From: a virus
IMG/VR virus record: IMGVR_UViG_3300044635_002180
Coordinates: 1-64,000 of that record
Length of the DNA: 64,000 bases
Reading direction: 5' to 3' (one strand)
A program made the translations under genes and the position numbers. Of this stretch, positions 7,284-15,197 are shown in pieces. Each line of letters starts with the position of its first letter. Position 1 is the first letter of the stretch. The notes beneath the pieces were generated by a model that was not told the DNA's origin, ran no database searches, and saw only the letters and a program-made list of their open reading frames with translations.

Positions 7284-8165
7284 TCAAATTAAGCTAATGA
7301 TTGGTGTAATGTTGAGCATGACACTGCGGTCAGCAAACTCTTTGCTGTTGGTTGTGAATACACCATCAATGCCTGACTCTTTGAGAATTCGAAGTATAGC
7401 AGTGCCCTCGTAATGGGAAACTACCAAGTATACCTTTTCGGCACCCTTTGCCTTGAGCACTTTGGCAAGAGCACAAAACGTACCACCTTTACTGCAAATG
7501 TCATCCACAATGATGCAATGTTTGCCGGTCAAATCATCTGCATACACCGTGGTCTCGATAATCTCACCCGTTGCAACATTGCGCAGCTTGTCAGCACGAA
7601 CAACAGGAACATCTTTGTATCCATCCTTGTAAAGATGTTTAGCAACATTGGCAACTTTTTTGTTGCTGCCTGCATCAGGAGAGACAAGGACAGCACGCTT
7701 CATGAAGTCAGTCGACATGCCGTTAACAATTTCACCATTAAGCCTAGAGAAAACATGAGCCACGAACTCACAATTGTCAACGACTTCTACATTGTTGAGC
7801 AATGCTGGTGTCACATCGCTATGAGGATCAAACACAACAACTCTGTCAAACTTCATAGCGTTGATGAGATCTGCATATACTTTGACGCTTAAAGGTTCTC
7901 CTTCATTACAGACACGGTCTTGACGAGCTGCTGGGAAGTATGGAATCTTGAGACTCATGCTTTTGCAACCAGCACGGCGCAATGCATCGACAATCAAAGC
8001 AAGTTTGATAATTTCAGAATCCTGCATGAATGGCAGAGTAATAGTAACAGATTCCGCCATATGCAATCGTTCTGCATTAAGCTGAACGTGTTGCTCACCT
8101 CCGCCAAAGAAGAAATGCTTGTAGTAAATGTGGTTGTGATCGATGTTAGATTCGATTGTAATCAT
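7284..8165 (-). CDS. prs: ribose-phosphate pyrophosphokinase-like enzyme
   Basis: 293 residues, slightly shorter than bacterial Prs (about 315). It transfers pyrophosphate from ATP to a ribose 5-phosphate group. Visible motifs: YFPAARQDR at 76-84, the metal-binding FDPHSD loop at 112-117, VSPDAGSNKK at 161-170 and the PRPP-binding loop VDDICSKGGT at 220-229. The segments after RQDR and around the flexible loop differ from housekeeping Prs. In phages such divergent Prs paired with NAMPT-like enzymes can act on ADP-ribose (NARP1). First gene of its operon, with a promoter 5 nt before the ATG. Confidence 0.9.
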   Translation of the reverse strand: MITIESNIDHNHIYYKHFFFGGGEQHVQLNAERLHMAESVTITLPFMQDSEIIKLALIVDALRRAGCKSMSLKIPYFPAARQDRVCNEGEPLSVKVYADLINAMKFDRVVVFDPHSDVTPALLNNVEVVDNCEFVAHVFSRLNGEIVNGMSTDFMKRAVLVSPDAGSNKKVANVAKHLYKDGYKDVPVVRADKLRNVATGEIIETTVYADDLTGKHCIIVDDICSKGGTFCALAKVLKAKGAEKVYLVVSHYEGTAILRILKESGIDGVFTTNSKEFADRSVMLNITPIISLI

Positions 8166-8170
8166 GTGTT

Positions 8171-8199
8171 ATAATAAACGATTGTTGTTTGTTAATCAA
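8171..8199 (-). promoter_or_regulatory. early promoter, leftward
   Basis: TTGATT (8194-8199), 17-nt spacer, TATTAT (8171-8176), then 5 nt to the ATG at 8165. Fills the gap between two genes. Confidence 0.7.
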
Positions 8200-8202
8200 C
8201 TA

Positions 8203-8562
8203 CTATTGCAGTCTTTCTAGATTGAACTCTTTGATCAGTTTTTCTGCTGGTTCCATATCAATATTGATCCACAAAAAGTAATCAGTGTCTTGAGTATTCA
8301 TTGTGGATGCACCAATGTCATAGTACATCTTGCCTGTAACATAATCTCGCTCATCTCTCAAGATGCATACATAATGAGAGTTTTTTGCAGCTAAGCACAA
8401 CTGCAGAACTTCTTCAATGGTTTTATCAGTAGGTTGCCTTGCCCGGGATACAGAACAATCCAATTGATCAACCCGAACGTCAAAGGCAAGACTCAATGCT
8501 TTGCGCAAGAAGTCTTCCTTTGCGTTGGGTAAACGATATGCTGCTCGTCGGATTTGATTCAT
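8203..8562 (-). CDS. hypothetical protein
   Basis: 119 residues. I start it at the ATG at 8562, directly after the upstream stop (TAATATG); a longer reading to 8781 would overlap a better-supported gene. No recognised domain; mixed alpha/beta composition. Last gene of an operon that includes the RNA ligase. Confidence 0.6.
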   Translation of the reverse strand: MNQIRRAAYRLPNAKEDFLRKALSLAFDVRVDQLDCSVSRARQPTDKTIEEVLQLCLAAKNSHYVCILRDERDYVTGKMYYDIGASTMNTQDTDYFLWINIDMEPAEKLIKEFNLERLQ

Positions 8563-8563
8563 A

Positions 8564-9130
8564 TTAAAACCATTCAATGTGACCATCAAGATAATGGATT
8601 GCAGTTTCTTTTTGTCCCTTCTTAAAGAATCCAGATGGTTCCTTTTTGGAAGGATGTTCATCATATACTTGCGGTTCTTCTGTGCCTTTATCATCCCATG
8701 GCTCATACCATCGATTACCGCAGCATTCACAATCTCGTCCAGATGCAACACCATGAAAGTAAAGACCAATGTCTTCAGCACGACTCATTGCATGCTTAAG
8801 ATCATGTGCTTCAATGATCGCATAATGAGTAATACCAGATCGCTTATCGTAATCAAATGAACCACCAGAATTGTTTTGACCGAATGTATAAAATTTACCT
8901 TTCACTTGCTGTTTGGTTTGGTTGAAGATTTTATTGAATTCCTCTTTCATGGTGCTGAATTTGTTGAGAGGGTGGTCATCAGACCATTCGCCAACGTCTA
9001 CGCTTTGCATATCCATCACATAAGGTGCAATGCAACGGTTGGGATACTTTTGATTTTCGATGATGTCTTTGATATCATCTCCGACTGCATCATGGTCAGT
9101 AATGAGTAGTGTTAATTTGTATGCTTTCAT
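8564..9130 (-). CDS. conserved phage protein (DUF7296-like C-terminus)
   Basis: 188 residues. The first 60 residues (KAYKLTLLITDHD, then DVGEWSDDHPLNK) and residues 90-188 (GSFDYD, GLYFHG, CECCGNRWY, HYLDGHIEWF) look like two conserved phage modules joined together. The Cys-Glu-Cys-Cys cluster may bind a metal. Function unknown. It lies 9 nt after the RNA ligase gene. Confidence 0.65.
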   Translation of the reverse strand: MKAYKLTLLITDHDAVGDDIKDIIENQKYPNRCIAPYVMDMQSVDVGEWSDDHPLNKFSTMKEEFNKIFNQTKQQVKGKFYTFGQNNSGGSFDYDKRSGITHYAIIEAHDLKHAMSRAEDIGLYFHGVASGRDCECCGNRWYEPWDDKGTEEPQVYDEHPSKKEPSGFFKKGQKETAIHYLDGHIEWF

Positions 9131-9139
9131 TTTTACTCT

Positions 9140-10303
9140 TTAATTATATTCTCTTTCCTTTGACTCTGCAACTTCAAAATCATCTTTGGTGAGACTCTGC
9201 AGTACATGATCGCTAAGTTTAAATGCATCCATATTGAGATCCATGTACTTGAATGCATACTTCATTACATCCGTTACACGATAATACTGCTGCAAGTAAA
9301 GTGCAAACTCCTTGCGAGTATCTTTTGGAGCATTGTATACAACTTTGTCAACCTTTGTAACAATTTGACTCACCTTGTTGTCAATCATCCATTTGTAACG
9401 ATCAAACTCAGGCAAAAGTTCTTCTGGAAGAGCTTTGCGAATTTCTTCATCCTCATTTAATTGCACAGCTTCAAGCACACGCTTGAAAGTAAACTGAGCA
9501 ATGATGCGATGCAAACGCATGTAATCTTCAGACTTAAATTTAAAGATGGAGCCATCAGAAAAGTGCACCACAAAGCCTTCAAATTCAGTTCCCTTGGTAG
9601 CATTGAGCCAAGCAACCATTTCTTCTTTTGTATTGAACCTATAGTTGTTTACATAATGAGGCCAAGTAGGAACTGCATTACTACCATAGAAGCATTCACC
9701 GGAATGAATGTTGCGCATACCAATGAGCATCAAGAGGTTTTTATCATACTTGACAACAATGCGACAAATGTCATCAATGATTTCAAACAAATAAGTGTAG
9801 CTTGTATTTAAAACCATCGAGGTCAATGGTTCATCTTTCATAGCATCATCAAATAGTCTCTGACCCACAATACCAATGTCAGAGTTGAGGGAGCCGCGAG
9901 TAGTCAAATGCCACTTACCATGCCAGAAGAAACAAATACCAAGAGAGCCATCAGCCTTTTCAAATACTTTGTCAATGGTTGCACCTTGGGATGGGTAATG
10001 AATATTACCTTCACCATAGTTGAAGAACTTGGAGAAAGGAAGAGCTACAATCTTGTAGTCATTAGTGGCATCAAAGATGATGCCACGGCAGTGCTGCACC
10101 AGAGGATCCCAAGGAACAGAGTTATGCTCGTATTGATAGGTCTTGGAGTAAGTAACAAGCTTGAGACCTTCGCGCTTGCCCTGACCGATGTTGACTACAA
10201 GTTCATTTTTTTCGATGTGATGTTGTAGGGCATTCCATAGCTTCAACCCATCAATTGAATTAGTTTCGTAGTTCCAAAAATGTTGTGCGAGATAGTTACT
10301 CAT
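9140..10303 (-). CDS. rnlA: T4 RNA ligase 1-like RNA ligase
   Basis: 387 residues from the ATG at 10303, close to T4 Rnl1 (374). It seals 5'-phosphate to 3'-OH RNA ends by lysyl-AMP chemistry. The nucleotidyl lysine is K116 in KADGS (116-120); motif IV is EGFVV (242-246) and motif V FKFKSED (254-260). The upstream HCRGIIFD (71-78) and KFFNYGE (92-98) segments are typical of this clade, and the C-terminal helical domain follows from about 265. It overlaps the preceding stop by 8 nt. With the kinase at 18750 it could repair host tRNAs cleaved by anticodon nucleases, as in T4. Confidence 0.93.
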   Translation of the reverse strand: MSNYLAQHFWNYETNSIDGLKLWNALQHHIEKNELVVNIGQGKREGLKLVTYSKTYQYEHNSVPWDPLVQHCRGIIFDATNDYKIVALPFSKFFNYGEGNIHYPSQGATIDKVFEKADGSLGICFFWHGKWHLTTRGSLNSDIGIVGQRLFDDAMKDEPLTSMVLNTSYTYLFEIIDDICRIVVKYDKNLLMLIGMRNIHSGECFYGSNAVPTWPHYVNNYRFNTKEEMVAWLNATKGTEFEGFVVHFSDGSIFKFKSEDYMRLHRIIAQFTFKRVLEAVQLNEDEEIRKALPEELLPEFDRYKWMIDNKVSQIVTKVDKVVYNAPKDTRKEFALYLQQYYRVTDVMKYAFKYMDLNMDAFKLSDHVLQSLTKDDFEVAESKEREYN

Positions 10304-10589
10304 TGTTGTAATTTCTAAATAATTTAAATGGTACAAGTGTTTCTTCGTGTACGTCCCAATCATCAACCCAATCCCAATTATCAGATGCAATAACAATGGT
10401 ATCATCTTTTGATGTACCATCTGTTCTGTATGGTGCATTATCTAAATGAATCATCAATGTCTCATCATCTGTAATATGAAAATCTTTGCAAATGCACACC
10501 ATGTAAGGTACGGTGTCCGTTGATCTATTTACTGCAACAATTTTGCGAGTGTCTTCAAGTTTTTCAGTGTCATCAATTGTGTGTTGCAT
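10296..10589 (-). CDS. hypothetical protein
   Basis: 97 residues, acidic, no recognised domain; includes a DNWDWVDDWDV run rich in Trp and Asp. Overlaps the RNA ligase start by 8 nt, suggesting translational coupling. Confidence 0.55.
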   Translation of the reverse strand: MQHTIDDTEKLEDTRKIVAVNRSTDTVPYMVCICKDFHITDDETLMIHLDNAPYRTDGTSKDDTIVIASDNWDWVDDWDVHEETLVPFKLFRNYNNE

Positions 10590-10593
10590 ATAA

Positions 10594-10902
10594 TTAAATT
10601 GTATCTTTGCTTTGCATCTTTTTCATCTGCATCTTTGCATACAAGTCTAATATGGTGTGTAGTTCAATGCTACTTCCAGCATACTCTGTTGCAAGAACAA
10701 TGTATAGATTGGCTTTCAATGACCCATCTGGCATGGCCTCAATGATTCGCTTCAGCTCTTCAATGTTAGACACCTGCTGCACCTGCTCAATTGGCTGCGG
10801 CTGAATACTGTGAGATGTTTTGAAATAAGCAGCTGCACATATGCTCATTGCAAATGCAGTGCAAAGAATCACAGAATGCCAGTTATTAGAAAAGATTTTC
10901 AT
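10594..10902 (-). CDS. small membrane-anchored protein
   Basis: 102 residues from the ATG at 10902, chosen because a near-ideal promoter sits 6 nt upstream. One N-terminal hydrophobic segment (about 9-27) followed by a linker and a helical soluble domain, probably periplasmic. Function unknown; leads the operon that contains the RNA ligase. Confidence 0.6.
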   Translation of the reverse strand: MKIFSNNWHSVILCTAFAMSICAAAYFKTSHSIQPQPIEQVQQVSNIEELKRIIEAMPDGSLKANLYIVLATEYAGSSIELHTILDLYAKMQMKKMQSKDTI

Positions 10903-10908
10903 GTGAAC

Positions 10909-10937
10909 ATTATACAATGGCTTGTTAACCAAATCAA
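10909..10937 (-). promoter_or_regulatory. early promoter, leftward
   Basis: TTGATT (10932-10937), 17-nt spacer, TATAAT (10909-10914), then 6 nt to the ATG at 10902. One of the best matches in the window. Confidence 0.8.
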
Positions 10938-11210
10938 CTATTCTTTGTAATCTTCTGCACCTGGCTTCCATTGTTCATAAACAAGTGAAATGCTCATGAG
11001 TTCTCGAACAATCAGTGGAATTACTGGTGCAGTATAAGTTGCAAACGCCATGGCACTTGCAGAATAATCTGCGCTTTCAGGAGTTTCTTTGATGTGCTCT
11101 TGAAGCAGTTCACATCTTTCTTTTAAAGATTGAAGATAGTGCAGTGCATTAGCTGCATGACTATCTCTTGCTCGTAGAAACTTTTCATAATGCTTTTGCT
11201 TAGTTGTCAT
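10938..11210 (-). CDS. hypothetical protein
   Basis: 90 residues, mostly helical, with a moderately hydrophobic middle (about 47-72). No recognised domain. Begins 5 nt after the DNA ligase stop; its stop abuts the next promoter. Confidence 0.55.
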   Translation of the reverse strand: MTTKQKHYEKFLRARDSHAANALHYLQSLKERCELLQEHIKETPESADYSASAMAFATYTAPVIPLIVRELMSISLVYEQWKPGAEDYKE

Positions 11211-11215
11211 GACTG

Positions 11216-12316
11216 TTAATTTTCATAGTCGCGAATTGCTGTTACAAACGGGAATCGGGGAATATTGTCTGGTGTTAAGTTGAAGTACTTAACTGTAGCT
11301 TGTTTACCAATGAGATCAACTTTTTCTTTGAGAAGTTGTGCACAGTATTCACGAGAGCCTTTGATGTTGCTGTTGAATCTAACACCCTGTTCATTTGCAA
11401 ATGTCATGGCTCCAGCACCTCCAGCACGATTGCCTTCACCTTCAATGACATCAAGAATAATATACTCCTTGTCTTCAAATTCTTTGCGCTTCAAGAGACT
11501 CTTGCTGCGCTTGTTCTCATATGGTTTATCCAGACGAACCATTTGACCTTCATACCCTTCATTGATGTACTTGCCATATAGTTCATCCAAGTAATACCGC
11601 TGCTGCACAAACATAGTTGGAACTTCTTGAATGCACCCCCCAACTCTGTCAATAACATCTTGCACAATGTGATAGAAGCGCTTGCCAAAGGTTTTGCCTG
11701 TATCAGCTGCATCATAAATCCAATACTGAATGCTAGCTGCAGAGTCAGCTAAATCTTGTGCTGTTGGCTTGGTTTTCTTGACTAAAGAACAAATGGCATT
11801 GAAATCATTGCTAAACTTATCACAGTACAATTCACCATCTAAAACCAAATCTGGATTGGATGCAAAGATGCATTCCAGTGCTTGCTCAATGTGTGGCACG
11901 CTTGCAAACTTCTTACCATTGCGGCTCCACAAGCCATCCTTGCGCGCAATGCATCTGATGCCATCTAGCTTAGGTTGTGAGTAAACAGGCAATGTAATCT
12001 TTTGTGCATAGTCTTCATACTTCTTGGCCAGCATAGGCTCGGTGAACAGTGCAATGTCAATGTCTGCAACATCCTCAAAGCAGCCGCTATCTTTCTTTTT
12101 CTTCCATAGAGCCTGTGCATCTTTGAGCGCTTGTTCTGCTGCAGTTGTGGCATTGGCTTTGCCTTCATTTTTGGGCTTGCAATGAGTGAGTTCAGTAGTT
12201 TGCTGCTTGCCATCAATTTGACCAAAGTGAGTGCGATAAGAATCATCTTCGATTTCAATGGTCCATTGCTGAACAGCACCAGTTGAGGTGCGAGAATAGA
12301 GTGTAGGTAATTTCAT
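11216..12316 (-). CDS. ATP-dependent DNA ligase with N-terminal WGR-like region
   Basis: 366 residues from the ATG at 12316 (TAATATG junction). Seals nicks in duplex DNA during replication and repair. The adenylated lysine is K116 in PKLDGIR; SRNG lies at 131-134, motif III LDGELY at 159-164, motif IV EGQMVR at 256-261 and motif V LLKRKEF at 274-280; a C-terminal OB-like domain follows. Residues about 5-75 (SRTSTGAVQQWTIEIEDDSY, FGQIDGK) resemble a WGR-type DNA-binding module. It is clearly different from the T4 gp30 layout and closer to compact phage ligases. Confidence 0.9.
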   Translation of the reverse strand: MKLPTLYSRTSTGAVQQWTIEIEDDSYRTHFGQIDGKQQTTELTHCKPKNEGKANATTAAEQALKDAQALWKKKKDSGCFEDVADIDIALFTEPMLAKKYEDYAQKITLPVYSQPKLDGIRCIARKDGLWSRNGKKFASVPHIEQALECIFASNPDLVLDGELYCDKFSNDFNAICSLVKKTKPTAQDLADSAASIQYWIYDAADTGKTFGKRFYHIVQDVIDRVGGCIQEVPTMFVQQRYYLDELYGKYINEGYEGQMVRLDKPYENKRSKSLLKRKEFEDKEYIILDVIEGEGNRAGGAGAMTFANEQGVRFNSNIKGSREYCAQLLKEKVDLIGKQATVKYFNLTPDNIPRFPFVTAIRDYEN

Positions 12317-12317
12317 A

Positions 12318-12635
12318 TTATTCTGCTTGGTAAACGTCATATGCAGTTGCTTCGTCTTCAGTGACTTCTTTGAAGTGTTCAACTTCAATCTCGTCAGGAA
12401 GTTCAATCTCCCAGTCGTAGTCTTTGACGTTCTGAAAAACTGCAGCTTTTGCAGTTTTTTGTGCATTCTTCCAGTTAATTGGTTTATCAGCTGCAACACG
12501 TATATTGACAAATGCAAGTTGCTTGCGACTCACTTCAATCTCGTAGTAGCGATATTGAGGCGCTTCATCTTTGATAGTATCTACTGTTTCATATACTCTG
12601 TCTGGTTCAGTATGTTCTAGTTTGAAGTCTTGCAT
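12318..12635 (-). CDS. hypothetical protein
   Basis: 105 residues, acidic, predicted alpha/beta. No recognised family. Started at the ATG at 12635 because it directly follows the upstream stop (TAATATG). Confidence 0.55.
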   Translation of the reverse strand: MQDFKLEHTEPDRVYETVDTIKDEAPQYRYYEIEVSRKQLAFVNIRVAADKPINWKNAQKTAKAAVFQNVKDYDWEIELPDEIEVEHFKEVTEDEATAYDVYQAE

Positions 12636-12636
12636 A

Positions 12637-13704
12637 TTATTGATTGGTGAATTGCCTGTGGGCATCTACTACGAGATTGATTATATCCTCTGAACTCATC
12701 TCGAGCAACTTGTATTTGCCGAGTTCTCTAACTTTGTTCATGATTTGCCCAACTAGCTTACCATCCTTCTCGGTGAGATCAAGCCACTCCATGACAAGCT
12801 TGCCATTTACTTTAGCGGCGACAATTTTGTCAATCTCATACAGCAAACGATAATTGCTAATGGCATTTTGCAAATGTTTGTATTTGCATTGCATCATCAA
12901 GCTATATTCATGCTTGCTCTTGAAAGTAAAACCAGCAGGCCTCCAATACTGATCATTTACATACTCAATGAAACGCATATACATTCCACGCTTGCGATTG
13001 CGAGCACGATTGGTATGATTGAGATTTTCCAACTGAAACAAATCTGGATGAAAGCATTTGCTATTAACAACAAATTCAAAAGCATCTTGTTCAGTATCAA
13101 AGCCTCTTTGCCAACTCAAATAATCAAAGCCACCAATCTCACAAATTTCAATCATATTGTTTGTGAGAATGACTTTTTCGTAAATGTGATCACTATCACT
13201 CCATTGAAGATTGTTGTCAAACAATCCTTGACGAATCCAGAATGAAAGACCAGAATGACCAAAGTGTAATCCCATTTTATGAAAGACTCTACCCATGATG
13301 TTGCCAAGATCTCCCCAAGAAGAGTAATCAATAGCCATGTTGAAGTCATGCATGGGGTGAAAGGTTACATCCACCTGAAAGCCTTTGTATGGGAAAGAAT
13401 AGACATTGCTGTTCTTGAATGGTTTATAACCGAACTCTTTTTCTAGATAAATGCCAAAATCATTTTCATTTTTCCAGTGCATAGAAATAACTGGATCTTC
13501 AAAACGACCAATGATGATATCTAAATCTCCATGAGTCTCCTTATCTCTAATAGATGGAGCTACATTAGCCCACAGTCGGGTAGGTCTATTGACCTTGCAA
13601 TCAGTTTTGAACTTAGAGATTAGTTCATTTTTAATCCAGTTATACTCCTCTGTAGGAATACGCTTTTCTGGAAGATTCCAAGTTTTAAGTAGATTGCCGC
13701 CCAT
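12637..13704 (-). CDS. nucleotidyltransferase-like protein
   Basis: 355 residues. The THGDLDIII segment (G59-D60-L-D62) followed at 109-113 by FQVDV (D112) has the three-acid layout of the Pol-beta-type nucleotidyltransferase fold, though the upstream Gly-Ser motif is not obvious. The C-terminal half is helical. Substrate unknown; the family includes tRNA and poly(A) nucleotidyltransferases. It has a promoter 5 nt before its ATG and leads the operon with the DNA ligase. Confidence 0.6.
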   Translation of the reverse strand: MGGNLLKTWNLPEKRIPTEEYNWIKNELISKFKTDCKVNRPTRLWANVAPSIRDKETHGDLDIIIGRFEDPVISMHWKNENDFGIYLEKEFGYKPFKNSNVYSFPYKGFQVDVTFHPMHDFNMAIDYSSWGDLGNIMGRVFHKMGLHFGHSGLSFWIRQGLFDNNLQWSDSDHIYEKVILTNNMIEICEIGGFDYLSWQRGFDTEQDAFEFVVNSKCFHPDLFQLENLNHTNRARNRKRGMYMRFIEYVNDQYWRPAGFTFKSKHEYSLMMQCKYKHLQNAISNYRLLYEIDKIVAAKVNGKLVMEWLDLTEKDGKLVGQIMNKVRELGKYKLLEMSSEDIINLVVDAHRQFTNQ

Positions 13705-13705
13705 G

Positions 13706-13810
13706 TTATAGAATAGAGAGGATTAAAAGAATAGCAAATGAAATGGATGTAACAAGTGCTGCTTTGCAACCTTTAGCATAGCAACTGTTGTGTAACTGAG
13801 ACATAGTCAT
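13706..13810 (-). CDS. very small membrane protein
   Basis: 34 residues (MTMSQLHNSC, then KAALVTSISFAILLILSIL), a single C-terminal membrane segment after a Cys-containing polar start. An internal ATG at 13804 is an alternative start. It overlaps the end of the next upstream small gene and ends just before the nucleotidyltransferase start. Tight packing supports it, but the short length keeps confidence low. Confidence 0.4.
   Translation of the reverse strand: MTMSQLHNSCYAKGCKAALVTSISFAILLILSIL
13710..13737 (-). promoter_or_regulatory. early promoter, leftward
   Basis: TTGCTA (13732-13737), 16-nt spacer, TATTCT (13710-13715), then 5 nt to the ATG at 13704. Lies inside the 34-residue gene. 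Confidence 0.5.
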
Positions 13811-13934
13811 AATACAAGGGAATTACATTGTTGTAGTACAGCTCAAAAATTGAAAACGCCACCAATAAAAGCAAAATGCCAAATGTATTGTAGATCAAAA
13901 TTTTTAAGATTTCATTAGCTGTTGCTATGTACAT
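13773..13934 (-). CDS. very small membrane protein
   Basis: 53 residues with one strong hydrophobic segment (about 18-33, FGILLLLVAFSIFE) and a Tyr-rich C-terminus. It overlaps the upstream gene by 10 nt and the downstream small gene by 38 nt, filling a stretch that would otherwise be empty. Confidence 0.5.
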   Translation of the reverse strand: MYIATANEILKILIYNTFGILLLLVAFSIFELYYNNVIPLYYDYVSVTQQLLC

Positions 13935-14140
13935 GATTGTTGTAATTTTTTGTATTCCTGTTCTGTAAGCAAGTCTTCAGAATTATGTTGTTCAAATGCA
14001 GTTTGATCAATGATAGCATCATTGAAGTAGCATTGCCACTGTTTAATTGTTTTTCTTTTGCGAAAAACATCATCGTAATTGCTCCAGTATGCGTCAAGGT
14101 TTGCACCAGCACGTAGTTTATCTCCTTTGCCTGCTGACAT
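13925..14140 (-). CDS. small conserved phage protein
   Basis: 71 residues beginning MSAGKGDKLRAGANL and containing YWSNYDDVF; this start is a recurring signature of a small conserved phage family of unknown function. It begins at a TAATATG junction behind the caspase-like gene. Confidence 0.65.
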   Translation of the reverse strand: MSAGKGDKLRAGANLDAYWSNYDDVFRKRKTIKQWQCYFNDAIIDQTAFEQHNSEDLLTEQEYKKLQQSCT

Positions 14141-14141
14141 A

Positions 14142-14711
14142 TTATTTAAAAAGTATTAAGCCGTTGTTGTTGAAATTGATGACACTCTTGTTGTCTGCCA
14201 CAGTATTTTCACTGCAAAAATCTTGCTTTACATTTTCATAGAGCGTTTGAACATCATATGAAATGTTGGCTCTCATGAGCCGAGCAAACAAATAGTTTTG
14301 CTCATGAACAGCATGCTCATCAACCACTGAAGTATACATGCTGGAAGGCAAACAAAATCGCGCCTCACCATCTTCAGAGATAAACATGCTGGTTGAAAAA
14401 CCTTTGAGTTGATGATGACTCGCAAAAGTTCCAGCATAGCACCAAATGAAAACATTATTAGTTTTTTTAGCAAGAGCTTCAACGTTTTTTGAACTAATGA
14501 TGAATGGATCATGGGATCTAAAATTGTTGCTGAACAATCCTTGTGAACTGCCATGTCCGAGCATAATCACCTGATCATGCGCATCAATGAGCTCATTCAT
14601 CAATTCATAATGAAGCGCTGTACGAACAATGGTTGCATCTGGAAGATGCGAATAAATGGGGCACAAAAAATCTGTGCTGCTATCTTTCACATGTATAATT
14701 AATCTTTGCAT
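14142..14711 (-). CDS. possible caspase-fold (HG/C dyad) protein
   Basis: 189 residues. VIMLGHGSSQGLF (H53-G54) at the end of one hydrophobic strand and VFIWCYAGTF (C91) at the end of a second have the His/Cys layout of caspase-like (CHAT, C14) peptidases, and the following GFSTSMFISE resembles the later conserved strand. I have seen similar phage proteins annotated only as hypothetical. The dyad could be catalytic or a remnant. It has its own promoter. Confidence 0.5.
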   Translation of the reverse strand: MQRLIIHVKDSSTDFLCPIYSHLPDATIVRTALHYELMNELIDAHDQVIMLGHGSSQGLFSNNFRSHDPFIISSKNVEALAKKTNNVFIWCYAGTFASHHQLKGFSTSMFISEDGEARFCLPSSMYTSVVDEHAVHEQNYLFARLMRANISYDVQTLYENVKQDFCSENTVADNKSVINFNNNGLILFK

Positions 14712-14717
14712 AAAGCA

Positions 14718-14746
14718 ATGTTATGATGGTATTTGCAGTAAATCAA
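14718..14746 (-). promoter_or_regulatory. early promoter, leftward
   Basis: TTGATT (14741-14746), 17-nt spacer, TAACAT (14718-14723), then 6 nt to the ATG at 14711. The -35 box sits within the loop and arm of the inverted repeat at 14732-14753. Confidence 0.6.
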
Positions 14747-14753
14747 CTGCAAA
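14732..14753. repeat. inverted repeat over a promoter -35 box
   Basis: Perfect 8-bp arms TTTGCAGT / ACTGCAAA with a 6-nt loop. No T-run follows on either strand, so an operator is more likely than a terminator. Confidence 0.5.
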
Positions 14754-14754
14754 T

Positions 14755-14922
14755 CTAAAAATTTTTATCAACAATGTCGTCAATGTTGGAGATGCGCCGT
14801 TCTACAAATTTACACAATTGTAGCACGCGCAATGAGATGATATAAATTGCATCATACAGCAATTCCCAGAAAAATCCCATTGCATAGCAATACACCAACA
14901 AACACAATTTGCTAATATTCAT
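14755..14922 (-). CDS. small membrane protein
   Basis: 55 residues from the ATG at 14922; a long hydrophobic stretch (about 4-33) then a basic, charged tail. Overlaps the upstream gene by 11 nt. Function unknown. Confidence 0.5.
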   Translation of the reverse strand: MNISKLCLLVYCYAMGFFWELLYDAIYIISLRVLQLCKFVERRISNIDDIVDKNF

Positions 14923-15175
14923 CTTTGTCCCAATCGCTGATTTCTTCTTCTTGAGACTCTTCATATTCAGCTAGCACATCTTCTAGCCAATCATCAATAT
15001 TTGCCTCAACAATTTTTTCAACCTCATTGATTTGATGCTCTGACAAACCAGCTTCATCGTAGCTGTAATTGCTGTCATACTCATCGCAGCGAGCCGCTGG
15101 TCCCTCCACGCTAAACATCACATCAATGGGTGTTGAATCACTTAGTGTAACAATGTAATTTTTTTCTAGTAACAT
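14912..15175 (-). CDS. acidic hypothetical protein
   Basis: 87 residues, very acidic, especially the C-terminal third (EYEESQEEEISDWDKDEY). Could be a DNA mimic or a small binding protein, but nothing specific is visible. Lies 22 nt after the RadA-like gene. Confidence 0.55.
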   Translation of the reverse strand: MLLEKNYIVTLSDSTPIDVMFSVEGPAARCDEYDSNYSYDEAGLSEHQINEVEKIVEANIDDWLEDVLAEYEESQEEEISDWDKDEY

Positions 15176-15197
15176 ATTTTAATCAATTATATTCAAA

